64,000 bases of DNA from Dehalogenimonas etheniformans (GTDB lineage: Bacteria; Chloroflexota; Dehalococcoidia; Dehalococcoidales; Dehalococcoidaceae), in NCBI RefSeq assembly GCF_014672715.2, contig NZ_CP058566.2:992001-1056000 (forward strand). The letters run 5' to 3'. The position numbers and the translations under genes were made by a program. Below, in pieces: positions 33,235 to 42,363 of this stretch. Each line of letters starts with the position of its first letter. The first letter of the stretch is position 1. The notes beneath the pieces are model-generated. The model saw only the letters and a program-made list of their open reading frames with translations. It made no database searches and had not been told where the DNA came from.

Positions 33235-35073
33235 GTGCCCCAGTATCGTGATGACATCCGTAACGTAGCTATCATCGCCCATGTTGATCATGGTAAGACC
33301 AGCCTCGTAGATATTCTGCTCAAACAGAGCCACGTCTTTCGTGAAAATCAGGAAATGGGAGAGTGCATTCTCGACCGTAACGCTCTGGAACGAGAGAAAG
33401 GCATCACTATTCTAGCCAAGAATACCGCCGTCGAATTCCGCGGCCATAAGCTTAATATTATCGATACGCCCGGACATGCCGATTTTTCCGGCGAGGTAGA
33501 GCGTGTTTTGAACATGGCTGAAGGCTGCCTGCTGCTTATCGATTCAACCGACGGCCCGATGCCGCAAACCCGTTTCGTGCTAAAGCAGGCCATGGAAAAG
33601 AAGCTCAAACCCATCGTCGTCATAACCAAGATGGACCGGCCGACGCGCCGCATCAAGGAAGTCCTCTCAATGACTCAGGACCTTTTCCTGGAACTGGCTA
33701 CTGAGGATTCCCAACTCGATTATCCGGTGATTTATTCCACTTCCCGTGGCGGTTACGCCACAACCGATCCCGATGTTGTGGGCACTGACATGGTGCCCTT
33801 GTTCGAGGCTATCATTAAAACTGTACCTCCACCGGAGATCGAAGAAGGCCACCTTCAGCTCCTGGTTTCCAATCTCGATTACTCGACCCATAAAGGCAGG
33901 ATAGCCATCGGCCGTATCAGGCGCGGCAGCATCTGCCCGCGTGACCCGGTCGTTGTCATCGATAAAAATGGCGAACAGCATCGCTACAACGTGAATGAAG
34001 TCTTCACCCACATGGGTTTAGCCCGTCAGGAAGTGGACAAAGCCGAGGCCGGTGATATCGTTGCGGTAACCGGTATGGAAGAGGTCAATATCGGCGACAC
34101 CATCGCTAGCCCGGAACAACCCGAAGCCTTGCCTGGTATCACCATTGGCGAACCTACGGTCAAAATGACTTTCGGTGTCAACACTTCACCATTCGGAGGG
34201 CGCGAGGGCAAATATTGTACTTCCCGCCAGCTTAGAGCACGTCTCTATCGTGAACTGGAGACCAACATTAGCCTCCGTGTGGAAGACACCGATTCACCGG
34301 ATGTCTTCCTGGTCTCCGGGCGAGGTGAACTGCACCTCTCGATTTTGATCGAAACGATGCGGCGTGAAGGCTATGAACTGGAACTATCAAAACCTGAAGC
34401 TATTTTCAAGAATATCGGCGGCAAAACCATGGAGCCGATGGAAGCTCTTATAGTCGATACGGTCGATGACTGTATCGGGGATCTCACGGAGATGTTAGCC
34501 AAGCGTAAAGGCCGCATGACCAACATGCACCACGATGACAATGGTAACGTCCGGATGGAATACCATATACCCACTCGTGGTTTGATAGGTTTCCGCAGTT
34601 CCTTCCTGACCACCACACGCGGCCGGGGCGTCATGAATACCCTGTTCCTGGGTTATGAACCTTGGCAGGGAGAGATCGGCACCACCCGCTCCGGTGTTCT
34701 GATTGCCGCCCAACCCGGTATCGCTGTGACTTATGGTCTAAACAACGCGCAGGGCCGGGGTCTTCTGTTTATTGAACCCATGACTGATGTCTATGAAGGA
34801 ATGATAGCGGGCCTTCATGCCCGTGGTTCAGATCTAGTGGTGAATGTCTGCAAGGAAAAGAAGATGACCAACATCAGGTCTTCTACCTCCGATATCGCTA
34901 TCAAACTTACCACACCGATTAAAATGTCCCTTGAAGAGTCTCTTGATTTCATCGAAGACGATGAGCTTGTTGAAGTAACGCCAAAAAATATTCGCCTCCG
35001 CAAGAAGATTCTCTCAGCCCATGACCGCAAACGCGCCGGCCGCGCCGGACCCGGCGAAGAAGCTGACGAATAA
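33235..35073 (+). CDS. typA: Translational GTPase TypA/BipA
   Basis: This 612-residue ribosome-associated GTPase assists 50S assembly under stress. G motifs are [14 protein letters not shown] (G1), GITILAKN (G2), [16 protein letters not shown] (G3) and VVITKMDRP (G4). Domains II, III and V follow, and the BipA-specific C-terminus (THARGSDL-like [26 protein letters not shown]) is complete. The GTG start has AAGGAG 7 nt upstream. Length is normal for the family. Confidence 0.97.
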   Translation: MPQYRDDIRNVAIIAHVDHGKTSLVDILLKQSHVFRENQEMGECILDRNALEREKGITILAKNTAVEFRGHKLNIIDTPGHADFSGEVERVLNMAEGCLLLIDSTDGPMPQTRFVLKQAMEKKLKPIVVITKMDRPTRRIKEVLSMTQDLFLELATEDSQLDYPVIYSTSRGGYATTDPDVVGTDMVPLFEAIIKTVPPPEIEEGHLQLLVSNLDYSTHKGRIAIGRIRRGSICPRDPVVVIDKNGEQHRYNVNEVFTHMGLARQEVDKAEAGDIVAVTGMEEVNIGDTIASPEQPEALPGITIGEPTVKMTFGVNTSPFGGREGKYCTSRQLRARLYRELETNISLRVEDTDSPDVFLVSGRGELHLSILIETMRREGYELELSKPEAIFKNIGGKTMEPMEALIVDTVDDCIGDLTEMLAKRKGRMTNMHHDDNGNVRMEYHIPTRGLIGFRSSFLTTTRGRGVMNTLFLGYEPWQGEIGTTRSGVLIAAQPGIAVTYGLNNAQGRGLLFIEPMTDVYEGMIAGLHARGSDLVVNVCKEKKMTNIRSSTSDIAIKLTTPIKMSLEESLDFIEDDELVEVTPKNIRLRKKILSAHDRKRAGRAGPGEEADE

Positions 35074-35154
35074 TGATGCCGTTTGTGGTGAGCTTTCTCA
35101 ACCATGGGCGGCTATCCCGTGGCTTTTGCCACGTATAGTATTTGTTTACGTTCC

Positions 35155-36993
35155 ATGATGAATCCTTCAAAGACAATGACTCTAACTCTCAATGGCATTG
35201 GTGAGTTCGGTGACACATCAAGCGAATATGAAGGCCGGACCATCAGCGTCTTCGGCGGCATTCCCGGCGAAACGGTTGAAGCAAACATCATTCGGCAAAC
35301 CGATGACGGCATCGACGCTATGGTTAATCGTGTTATCGAGGCCTCTACTCACCGGCGAGATGCAGTTTGTCCATATTTCGGTCAATGCTCAGGCTGCCAG
35401 TGGCAACACATTGAATACAACTATCAACTGCAACTGAAACGCGAGATCGTGAAGCGCGCCATGGAATCCGAAGGCCTAGATGGTTCTTTAGTGGGAGAAG
35501 TACTGCCTTCGCCTTCTGAGTTCGGTTACCGCAATCACGCCCGCCTATCGGTGCGCCGACGCCTGAATAGCTTTGGATTTATCAACAAGGTAACGCATCA
35601 GTTTGTGCCCATTGATCACTGCCCTATCATGGCTGAAGGAGTAAACAGCCTTCTTTCAGCTCTTAATGGGCGATGTGGAGAAACTACCCAATTTTCGATT
35701 CGATACGGCGTCAACACCGACGAATATCTCATCCAGCCGCAGTTCAAAAATCCCGACGTAACCGTTATCACCGGACAACTGTATTACCAAGAAAATTTAG
35801 GCGGCCGAAAATTCCGTGTCTCATCGCCTTCGTTCTTCCAGGTCAACACCCCGCAAACAGAACGCCTCATCGGGTTAGTCAGGCAACGCTTGAACCTTTC
35901 CGGAAATGAAACGATCATCGACGCCTACGCTGGAGTCGGAACTTTCTCTGTGATGTTGGCGCCTTATGTCAAGAAAGTAATTGCGATCGAGGAATCAGGG
36001 GCGGCGATCAAAGACGCCCGCGTCAACGTTCGCGATATTACCAACGTGGAACTTATCGAGGCCCGAACCGAATCCGTTTTACCCCACCTCGGCCGCCTCG
36101 CTAATGCTATCATCGTTGATCCTTCACGTACAGGATGCCATCCGTCAGCTTTAAAAACTCTAAATTTCTATCCGCCAAAAAAACTGGTATACGTGTCGTG
36201 CAATCCGGCGACTTTGGCAAGGGACCTTCGTGTGTTGACCCGTGGTCCATACGAGGTCGAGGACGTGACACCGGTAGACCTCTTTCCGCAAACTTACCAT
36301 GTTGAATCGATGGCCGTTCTGCGGTTCAGCCCTGAAAAAGAAAAAGCCTTTGTCGACCGTCAACAGTTGATCCTGGCCTCGGTCTCACCCCGCCGTTCGG
36401 AGATTCTGAGCGCGATGGGTCTTAAATTTGAGACCTCGGCTTCCAATTTCGCCGAAACCCCAACCGCCGGGCTATCGCCAGAACAACAGGGGTTGGCACA
36501 CGCCAAAGCCAAAGCCTTGGCAGTTGCCGCCGGTTACGCCTCCGGTACGATTATTGCCGCCGATACCATTGTGGCTCTCGGCGATGAGATGTTGGGCAAA
36601 CCTGTTTCACCCAGAGACGCTACGGGAATGCTGACTAGGTTACGGGGTAAGACCCACCGCGTAATCACTGCCATTGTCGTCACCGATGCTGCGACAAAGG
36701 AAACACTGGTTGATTTCCGTACTACCCAGGTCGCAATGCGAAACTATACTGACCTAGAAATTGAAGATTATGTAAAGAGCAGCAGCCCTCTCGATAAAGC
36801 CGGCGCTTACGGCATCCAGGATAAAGAATTCCATCCGGTCGCCAAGCTGAAAGGTTGTCATTTGAACGTCGTCGGACTGCCGGTGTGCCTGATGCTGGAA
36901 TTACTGCTGAAGCTCGGAGTCCATCTCAACATATCATCGGACTGGCACCCGCCCGAAGAATGCTCCAAATGTCGCAAATGGCAGTGCAGTTAA
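35155..36993 (+). CDS. Fusion: 23S rRNA (uracil-5-)-methyltransferase (TrmA/RlmD family) plus Maf nucleotide pyrophosphatase
   Basis: This is a 612-residue two-domain protein. Residues 1 to ~395 form a class I RNA m5U methyltransferase with a TRAM domain, a [4Fe-4S] motif (CPYFGQCSGCQWQHIEY), SAM motif DAYAGVGTFSVMLAPY, VDPSRTGCHP and the catalytic Cys in YVSCNPATLARDL. Residues ~410-612 are a full Maf domain with SPRRSEIL, AADTIVALGDEMLGKP and the YGIQDKE motif; Maf hydrolyses non-canonical or modified NTPs. The joint (PEKEKAFVDRQQLILASVSPRR) has no stop or frameshift. The start is the ATG at 35155 (a second ATG follows). The end overlaps the convergent next gene by 4 bp. The fusion could couple rRNA modification with clean-up of modified uridine nucleotides. 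Confidence 0.92.
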   Translation: MMNPSKTMTLTLNGIGEFGDTSSEYEGRTISVFGGIPGETVEANIIRQTDDGIDAMVNRVIEASTHRRDAVCPYFGQCSGCQWQHIEYNYQLQLKREIVKRAMESEGLDGSLVGEVLPSPSEFGYRNHARLSVRRRLNSFGFINKVTHQFVPIDHCPIMAEGVNSLLSALNGRCGETTQFSIRYGVNTDEYLIQPQFKNPDVTVITGQLYYQENLGGRKFRVSSPSFFQVNTPQTERLIGLVRQRLNLSGNETIIDAYAGVGTFSVMLAPYVKKVIAIEESGAAIKDARVNVRDITNVELIEARTESVLPHLGRLANAIIVDPSRTGCHPSALKTLNFYPPKKLVYVSCNPATLARDLRVLTRGPYEVEDVTPVDLFPQTYHVESMAVLRFSPEKEKAFVDRQQLILASVSPRRSEILSAMGLKFETSASNFAETPTAGLSPEQQGLAHAKAKALAVAAGYASGTIIAADTIVALGDEMLGKPVSPRDATGMLTRLRGKTHRVITAIVVTDAATKETLVDFRTTQVAMRNYTDLEIEDYVKSSSPLDKAGAYGIQDKEFHPVAKLKGCHLNVVGLPVCLMLELLLKLGVHLNISSDWHPPEECSKCRKWQCS

Positions 36994-38006
36994 CCGGGAA
37001 AAGCCGCCTTGAGCGCCCTCAGGGCGCGCAGCGTCACCCATTTGCTAGGTTCGTCCTTGATCTCGATGTCAGCCCACATCTTGCCATTATAGCTATATTC
37101 TAACGGCCATCGCCCTTGTGAGTCCTGTTTTTCCAAAACCATCTTCCACGCTTGTTCCAGCCGTAAATCGCGTCCGTCGCCAAGGCGCGCCATGACTTCC
37201 AGGATTTCCAGCAAATCCCCTATGTAATAATTCGGAAACCCAAACTTGAACCAGTTGCTGCTGGGTTTCCCTTTTTCCAGGTTGGTAAACCTGCATTTCG
37301 TGAGGTCGGTGCTTAAAAACAGGTCTTTACCTTTTTCAATCGCGGAACTCATCGTTTGGGTCCGCTGAGGCTCCGGTACGCTGGATATAGCTTTTAATGC
37401 CTTAACCGCCCCCCAGGCACACGGCAGTTTTCCACAGATAAAATTTGGCCCTGCAGTGTAATGGTAATACCTGAGTGGATCTTGGCTGCCCATCGCTGCT
37501 ATTCCTCGGCCCGTTACCAGTCGCGCCTGCATCTCCACCGCGTTTGTCACTCTCGAGTCGTCCCCGAATCCCAAACTGAACATCGCATCCCCGAGATATC
37601 CGGCGTGGCAATGGATAAAGCCAGAGGGCATTCCATTGTAACTGAACCATCCGGTCGGCGATATCGTATTTTTCAGGACGTACTCAGCCGCAGTTTTCAC
37701 TCTTGGCTCAGATTTATCGGCGCCCATCTGTGCCAGCAACGTCAATGACCAAACCGTTCCGGTGTATTTCGGGTTATACCCGCCACCCGGCTTGACCCAA
37801 TATCCTTTCGGATTCTGCGCAGCAAGAATCCTGGGGATCGGACCGATGGAATATGCCTCAGATTTGGCATCGACCAAATCGGGAGACTTTTCCGGCAAGC
37901 CAACGATATCTCGAAGAGCCAGGTAACGGACAGCAGGATTGATATCATCAACCTCGAGGAGCCAGGTTAACGGATCTCCATGAATGAGTTCACGCCAGGT
38001 GGGCAT
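36990..38006 (-). CDS. Prenyltransferase/squalene-oxidase-type repeat (alpha/alpha toroid) protein
   Basis: This 338-residue soluble protein probably forms an alpha-alpha toroid, with repeats resembling terpene-cyclase QW repeats: LAAQNPKGYWVKPGGG, TGTVWSLTLLAQMG, SPTGWFSYNGM and KQDSQGRWPLEYSYNG. It lacks a recognisable DxDD cyclase motif and has no signal peptide, so it may not be an enzyme. Similar cytosolic proteins in databases are often labelled hypothetical or nitrogen-related without proof. It starts 2 nt after the nadE stop on the minus strand and is therefore likely co-transcribed with nadE. Confidence 0.7.
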   Translation of the reverse strand: MPTWRELIHGDPLTWLLEVDDINPAVRYLALRDIVGLPEKSPDLVDAKSEAYSIGPIPRILAAQNPKGYWVKPGGGYNPKYTGTVWSLTLLAQMGADKSEPRVKTAAEYVLKNTISPTGWFSYNGMPSGFIHCHAGYLGDAMFSLGFGDDSRVTNAVEMQARLVTGRGIAAMGSQDPLRYYHYTAGPNFICGKLPCAWGAVKALKAISSVPEPQRTQTMSSAIEKGKDLFLSTDLTKCRFTNLEKGKPSSNWFKFGFPNYYIGDLLEILEVMARLGDGRDLRLEQAWKMVLEKQDSQGRWPLEYSYNGKMWADIEIKDEPSKWVTLRALRALKAAFPG

Positions 38007-38008
38007 AT

Positions 38009-39745
38009 TTATCCTCCTTCGCGAAATTTGCTTGTGATGGGTTCACGCCTATCGCGCCCAAAGGCCTTGGGAGTAATTTTTATTCCGGGAGGCGATTGGC
38101 GTCGCTTATATTCACTGGTGTCGACAAGCCTGACAACTTTTTTAACGACTGAAGGTTCATAACCCTGAGCGATAATCTGCTCAACACCTTTGTCCTCTTC
38201 GACATAAGCAAGGAGAATCGGATCGAGCAGGTCATATTCCGGCAATGTGTCGGTGTCTTTTTGACCCGGGCGCAGCTCAGCAGAAGGAATTCTATTAATC
38301 ACGGCTTCCGGTATCAAGTCGAAACCGGCCTGAGTGTTGCGGTAACGGCAAAGCCTGTTTACCAGGGTCTTGGGCACATCTTTGATAATAGCGTATCCCC
38401 CGGCCATGTCCCCGTACAACGTGGTGTAGCCGGTGGCCACTTCACTCTTGTTGCCGGTATTCAGCACCATCCACCCAAATTTGTTCGACAGAGCCATCAG
38501 CAATGTTCCCCTGATTCGGGCCTGGAGGTTTTCCTCCGTCACATCGGGTTTTGTGTTGCATAAAACCTCTGAAAGACTGTCCAGATAAGCCGAATAGGCC
38601 ATTTCGATCGGCACGGTGAAGGCCTTAATCCCAAGATTAGTTGCTAGTTTATTGGCATACTCCGCGCTCAGCGGTGATGAGAACCGCGAAGGCATGATTA
38701 GTCCGTGTACTGATTCCGGCCCGAGGGCGTCAACCGCGATGGTGGCTACCAGGGACGAATCCACCCCTCCAGAGAGGCCGATGATCACCCCACCAAATCC
38801 GTTCTTTAAAATATAATCGCGTGTCCCTAAAACCAGCGCTTTATAGACTTCAGCGTCGGATTCGAGCAAAGGCGTGACCTGTTTGGGTAGCATGGCGCGA
38901 AGGGAATCCTGCCTGGAAGCACTGACCGTGATCCGATCGGTCGGGCAGTCACATTCGAGTTTCTGGCCTTCTTTGCGCCAGCGCGGGTCCTGAAGCCGGC
39001 TATGGAAGACACCCTCAACATCGAGGTCTGCGATGAGAAGCTCTTCCTCGAACTGCTTTGCCCTGGAGATAAGGTTGCCCTGCTCGTCGAATATGACGCT
39101 TCCACCGTCGAAAACGAGTTCATCCTGTCCGCCCACCAGGTTGCAGAAAGCGACAATGGCTACATTGTCCGTCGCCCGGGAGCCCAGCATCCTCTCTCTG
39201 GAATGATGCTTACCGTGATGATACGGAGAGGCGGATATGTTCAGAATGACTTCGGCGCCGCCGCTAGCTTGGACGGTGGCCGGTCCGGTGTCGTACCAAA
39301 TATCTTCGCAAACGCTTATCCCGACATTGACCCCGTTGATTTCATAAACGGGGCAGGAGTCACCGGGATGGAAATATCGCTTTTCATCAAAGACACCGTA
39401 GTTGGGCAGGTAAATCTTGTGGTATACCGACACTAGCTCGCCGTCGTGTATGATGGCGGCGGAGTTGTGTAGCTCCTCTTCTTTATCGACGAAGCCAACA
39501 ACGACGGTTATTCCTTTGGAGGCGGCGACGACCTCGTCGAGCGCTCTCAGGTTGGCATCGATGAAGCTGGATTTAAGCAGCAGGTCCTCGGGGGGATATC
39601 CTGGTATCGCCATTTCTGGAAAAGCGACCACATCTGTTCCCGCGTTCCGGGCCCGGTCAATGTTTTTGATGATGAGCCGGACATTACCCTCGAAGTCACC
39701 GACCGTCGAATTGATTTGCGCCAGGGCGATACGAAGCTGTTTCAT
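38009..39745 (-). CDS. nadE: NAD+ synthase, glutamine-dependent
   Basis: This 578-residue enzyme makes NAD from nicotinate adenine dinucleotide with ammonia from glutamine. The N-terminal nitrilase domain has the catalytic Glu (AFPEMAIPGYPPEDLL), Lys (KIYLPNYGVFDEKRYF) and Cys (VGISVCEDIWYD). The C-terminal synthase domain has the P-loop GLSGGVDSSLVATIAVDAL and TGNKSEVATGYTTLYGDMAGG. Length is typical for the two-domain bacterial form. It heads a two-gene unit with the toroid protein. As an internal glutaminase it too uses the glutamine made by GlnA close by. Confidence 0.96.
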   Translation of the reverse strand: MKQLRIALAQINSTVGDFEGNVRLIIKNIDRARNAGTDVVAFPEMAIPGYPPEDLLLKSSFIDANLRALDEVVAASKGITVVVGFVDKEEELHNSAAIIHDGELVSVYHKIYLPNYGVFDEKRYFHPGDSCPVYEINGVNVGISVCEDIWYDTGPATVQASGGAEVILNISASPYHHGKHHSRERMLGSRATDNVAIVAFCNLVGGQDELVFDGGSVIFDEQGNLISRAKQFEEELLIADLDVEGVFHSRLQDPRWRKEGQKLECDCPTDRITVSASRQDSLRAMLPKQVTPLLESDAEVYKALVLGTRDYILKNGFGGVIIGLSGGVDSSLVATIAVDALGPESVHGLIMPSRFSSPLSAEYANKLATNLGIKAFTVPIEMAYSAYLDSLSEVLCNTKPDVTEENLQARIRGTLLMALSNKFGWMVLNTGNKSEVATGYTTLYGDMAGGYAIIKDVPKTLVNRLCRYRNTQAGFDLIPEAVINRIPSAELRPGQKDTDTLPEYDLLDPILLAYVEEDKGVEQIIAQGYEPSVVKKVVRLVDTSEYKRRQSPPGIKITPKAFGRDRREPITSKFREGG

Positions 39746-39794
39746 ATACAGCTATCGTATGTGCCTGATTTGCGCTTGTCAAGAATCCCCTGCT

Positions 39795-40709
39795 TCAGGA
39801 GCCGCAATTGGGATCGACGATAGTGCTTGCCAGCAGGATGCCGTTAGCCCAGTATGTGCCCGAAGGTCCTTCAGGCAGGATGTCGTACGTCCTGCCTTCG
39901 TAACTGACGATTTCGATGGAGACAATCGCCGATCCATCTAGTGATTCGCCCAGCTTGAGATTGCCGAGCAGTCTGCCGTCCGATGTTGGATGCCTTGAGG
40001 AAGCGGTGACTGAACGCCCGTCCGCTAGGGCGATTTGCATCAACTCGAACACTGAAGGCTCCGCCGTCATCGTCGTGTTGACGATGGGCGCGCTAATTCT
40101 CTCACCGTTCTCACCCACGGTCCAAATCACGTCGCCGGCTGAAAGTTGGTTAACCGGAACAGGTCCGTTCGGAGTATCAATCGCCGTCCCTTTTGACAGG
40201 CATATCGGGCAAGTATTGAAACTTGGTTCGGTTTTGGTGACGTCGATTTTCCCGATATTCGAAATAGTTCCGGTGATTTTTTGACCCTGGTTCTCACCCA
40301 CTCGGATAACAAAAGTGAAACCGTTGCTAATGGCTTGAAACTCTAGCGTGACTTTATTTAGGAGCTTATGCTGGCGATAGACCAGTAGTTTCTCCTCCTG
40401 GGTGTAGTCGGTTTTCCGGTCAAGGCCGATCCTGTTGATTATGGCGGTGAATTCCTGGTCATTGCTCTTGATGCTGTCGAATTGGGCTAAGGCGTTTGCC
40501 AGTTCACCGTCCGGATTTCCGATCGGATAAAAATCCGGATCGCACCAAAAATAATTTGGGTATGCATCGAGCAACCGGTACCGCAACACGAATTCCGTCA
40601 AGGGCGGTGTTGAGGTAGTCGTCGGAGATGAACCGGCACACGAAAAGCCGGCTGAAATAGTTATAAAAAATACCGTAGCTAATAGCAGTGTCTTTAACAC
40701 CATACCCAT
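39795..40709 (-). CDS. Exported protein with C-terminal Hint (intein/hedgehog-like) domain
   Basis: This is a 304-residue protein. The N-terminus is a signal peptide with a possible lipobox (ISAGFSC, Cys24) and a Ser/Thr/Pro linker. Residues ~40-160 are a domain I do not recognise. From Cys170 a Hint domain runs to the end: block A CLSKGTAIDTPNGPVPVNQL, GDVIWTV, block B TASSRHPTS with His240, and block F/G SYEGRTYDIL then TYWANGILLAS. The intein-type terminal His-Asn is replaced by Ala-Ser at 294-295, so full splicing is impossible, but N-S acyl shift at Cys170 remains possible. Its role may be self-cleavage or cross-linking of the surface domain. It is monocistronic between glnA and nadE. 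Confidence 0.75.
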   Translation of the reverse strand: MGMVLKTLLLATVFFITISAGFSCAGSSPTTTSTPPLTEFVLRYRLLDAYPNYFWCDPDFYPIGNPDGELANALAQFDSIKSNDQEFTAIINRIGLDRKTDYTQEEKLLVYRQHKLLNKVTLEFQAISNGFTFVIRVGENQGQKITGTISNIGKIDVTKTEPSFNTCPICLSKGTAIDTPNGPVPVNQLSAGDVIWTVGENGERISAPIVNTTMTAEPSVFELMQIALADGRSVTASSRHPTSDGRLLGNLKLGESLDGSAIVSIEIVSYEGRTYDILPEGPSGTYWANGILLASTIVDPNCGS

Positions 40710-40776
40710 CCGCGACTCTAATTATATCGTTTGATTTAACTAACGCATTAAAAAGACCAAGGATAGGTCTAAAAAA

Positions 40777-40800
40777 GGGGGAGCCATTCCGGCTCCCCCT
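40777..40800 (-). terminator. Terminator downstream of glnA
   Basis: On the minus strand GGGGGAGCC pairs with GGCTCCCCC across GGAAT and is followed by TTTTTT. It lies 18 nt after the glnA stop. Confidence 0.9.
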
Positions 40801-40818
40801 TAATACAATGTTCTGACG

Positions 40819-42171
40819 TTACAGAATGGGTAGGTAGCGTTCGCGTTCCCAATCCGTTACCTGAACGCGGTACCTGTCCCATTCGATTTTCTTATTTTCA
40901 ATGAATGCAGTGAAAACGTGCTCTCCTAGCGTTTTGCGCATCAATCCGCTTTTCTCGAATAGTTTTATAGCTTCATCGAGGCTGCCCGGCAGAGTTACGA
41001 TGCCCTTCTGGGCTCGTTCTTCCTCGCTCATTTCGTAGACATTCTCTTCAATCGGAGCAGGCGGTTCCAATTTCCTTTCAACGCCCTCGAGCCCCGCCGC
41101 CAGCATTACCGCAAAAGTCAGGTAAGGGTTGCATGCCGGGTCAGGCGATCTCAGTTCGATGCGGGTGGATGTTTCCTTGCCAGGCCGGTATTCCGGGACT
41201 CTTATCAGATCCGAGCGGTTGCGCCGCGCCCAGGAGAGGTAAACTGGGGCTTCATAACCCGGCACAAGTCGTTTGTAAGAATTTACCCACTGGTTTGAAA
41301 TGGCGCAGAATTCAGGCGCGTATTTCAGGATACCCGCGATGAAATGACGTGCAGTATCCGAAAGATGGTAGGGATCGTTCTTGTCGAAGAATGAGTTACT
41401 GTCGCCTTTGAATAGTGACTGGTGGCAGTGCATCCCCGAACCGTTGACGCCGAACACGGGCTTGGGCATAAACGATGCGTAAACGCCGTTTTGCCGCGCT
41501 ATCTCTTTTACAACGAGTTTGTAGGTCATGACATTGTCAGCCATAGTGAGTGCGTCGGTATACTGTATGTCAATCTCATGCTGGGAAGGCGCGACTTCAT
41601 GGTGAGAGTATTCCACGGGAATGCCCATTTTTTCCAAGGTCAAAACAGTCTGCCGGCGCAGGTCCATGGCTACATCGAGGGGAGTTAGGTCGAAATAGCC
41701 TCCCTGGTCCAGGAATCCTGTGCTCTTCTGATCCTTGTTTTCGTCTTTAAAATAGAAATATTCAAGTTCCGGACCAACATAGAAGATATATCCGGCATCG
41801 GCGGCTTTCTTAAGCATTCGCTTCAAAACATAGCGCGGATCGCCTTCGAACTGCTCGCCTCCTGGTTTCTTAATGTCGCAGAACATCCTGGCTACAGCGG
41901 CTTCGTCCTTCGGGCGCCACGGCAAAGTCTTATAGGTATCTGGATCCGGTAGAGCGACCATGTCGCTTTCATCGATGCGAGCATAGCCTTCGATGGATGA
42001 ACCATCGAAACCCATCCCCTCTTCTAGGGCGCCCTCAAGTTCTTCGACGGTTATGGCAAAACTCTTAAGCTGGCCTAAAATATCGGTGAACCACAGCCGG
42101 ATAAATTTGACCTTGTCATCCTTCACCTTCTTCAAGACGTATTCAACTGATTCCGAGCGGGTCTTGGCCAT
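40819..42171 (-). CDS. glnA: Glutamine synthetase type I (GSI-alpha)
   Basis: This 450-residue enzyme forms glutamine from glutamate, ammonia and ATP, and is the entry point of nitrogen. Motifs are FTDILGQLKSF, GMGFDGSSIEGYA, GPELEYFYF, HHEVAPSQHEIDI, NGSGMHCHQSLF and the RNRSDLIRVPEY region. The length and the loop near residue 385 (ENVYEMSEEERAQKGI) match the non-adenylylated GSI-alpha group of Bacillus and Thermotoga, lacking the NLYDLPP adenylylation tyrosine. It has an AGGTGG-type ribosome site before the ATG and is monocistronic. It feeds the amtB-glnK and glutamate synthase genes 7 kb downstream. Confidence 0.96.
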   Translation of the reverse strand: MAKTRSESVEYVLKKVKDDKVKFIRLWFTDILGQLKSFAITVEELEGALEEGMGFDGSSIEGYARIDESDMVALPDPDTYKTLPWRPKDEAAVARMFCDIKKPGGEQFEGDPRYVLKRMLKKAADAGYIFYVGPELEYFYFKDENKDQKSTGFLDQGGYFDLTPLDVAMDLRRQTVLTLEKMGIPVEYSHHEVAPSQHEIDIQYTDALTMADNVMTYKLVVKEIARQNGVYASFMPKPVFGVNGSGMHCHQSLFKGDSNSFFDKNDPYHLSDTARHFIAGILKYAPEFCAISNQWVNSYKRLVPGYEAPVYLSWARRNRSDLIRVPEYRPGKETSTRIELRSPDPACNPYLTFAVMLAAGLEGVERKLEPPAPIEENVYEMSEEERAQKGIVTLPGSLDEAIKLFEKSGLMRKTLGEHVFTAFIENKKIEWDRYRVQVTDWERERYLPIL

Positions 42172-42197
42172 GGTCCACCTCCAATGGAAATCAACCG

Positions 42198-42203
42198 ATT
42201 ATA
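42198..42203 (-). promoter_or_regulatory. -10 element of glnA
   Basis: TATAAT on the minus strand lies 27 bp upstream of the glnA ATG, with a poor -35 (TTCCTA, 17 bp away). The weak -35 suggests an activator. Only one GAAAC-like half-site is visible nearby. Confidence 0.5.
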
Positions 42204-42296
42204 ACAATACCACCACCGCTTAGGAAACGGGAACCTTCTCTTTATTTTTGGTACATTAGAATCTTTTAACGTTCCAATAATTAGGCTGTTCGAGTC

Positions 42297-42325
42297 TTGA
42301 CATTGATGATGGGCAAGCCAATAAT
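42297..42325 (+). promoter_or_regulatory. Promoter of the CorA-like gene
   Basis: TTGACA at 42297-42302 and AATAAT at 42320-42325 have a 17-bp spacer. Transcription near 42332 gives a short leader with GGAGG before the ATG at 42364. Confidence 0.65.
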
Positions 42326-42363
42326 TCGCAGTATTTTCGCGCTCCTTTTCTCGGAGGTTCCGC

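Noticed and set aside
35104-35154. Upstream ATG at 35104 for the methyltransferase-Maf gene
   Set aside because: The extra residues include a GTGGC-TTTT-GCCAC hairpin region and are unlike the TRAM domain start, which begins after the double ATG.
42172-42363. A full GlnR-type box upstream of glnA
   Set aside because: Only one GAAAC half-site is present and its 6-nt-spaced partner (CCACC) does not match, so I do not include glnA in the proposed regulon.
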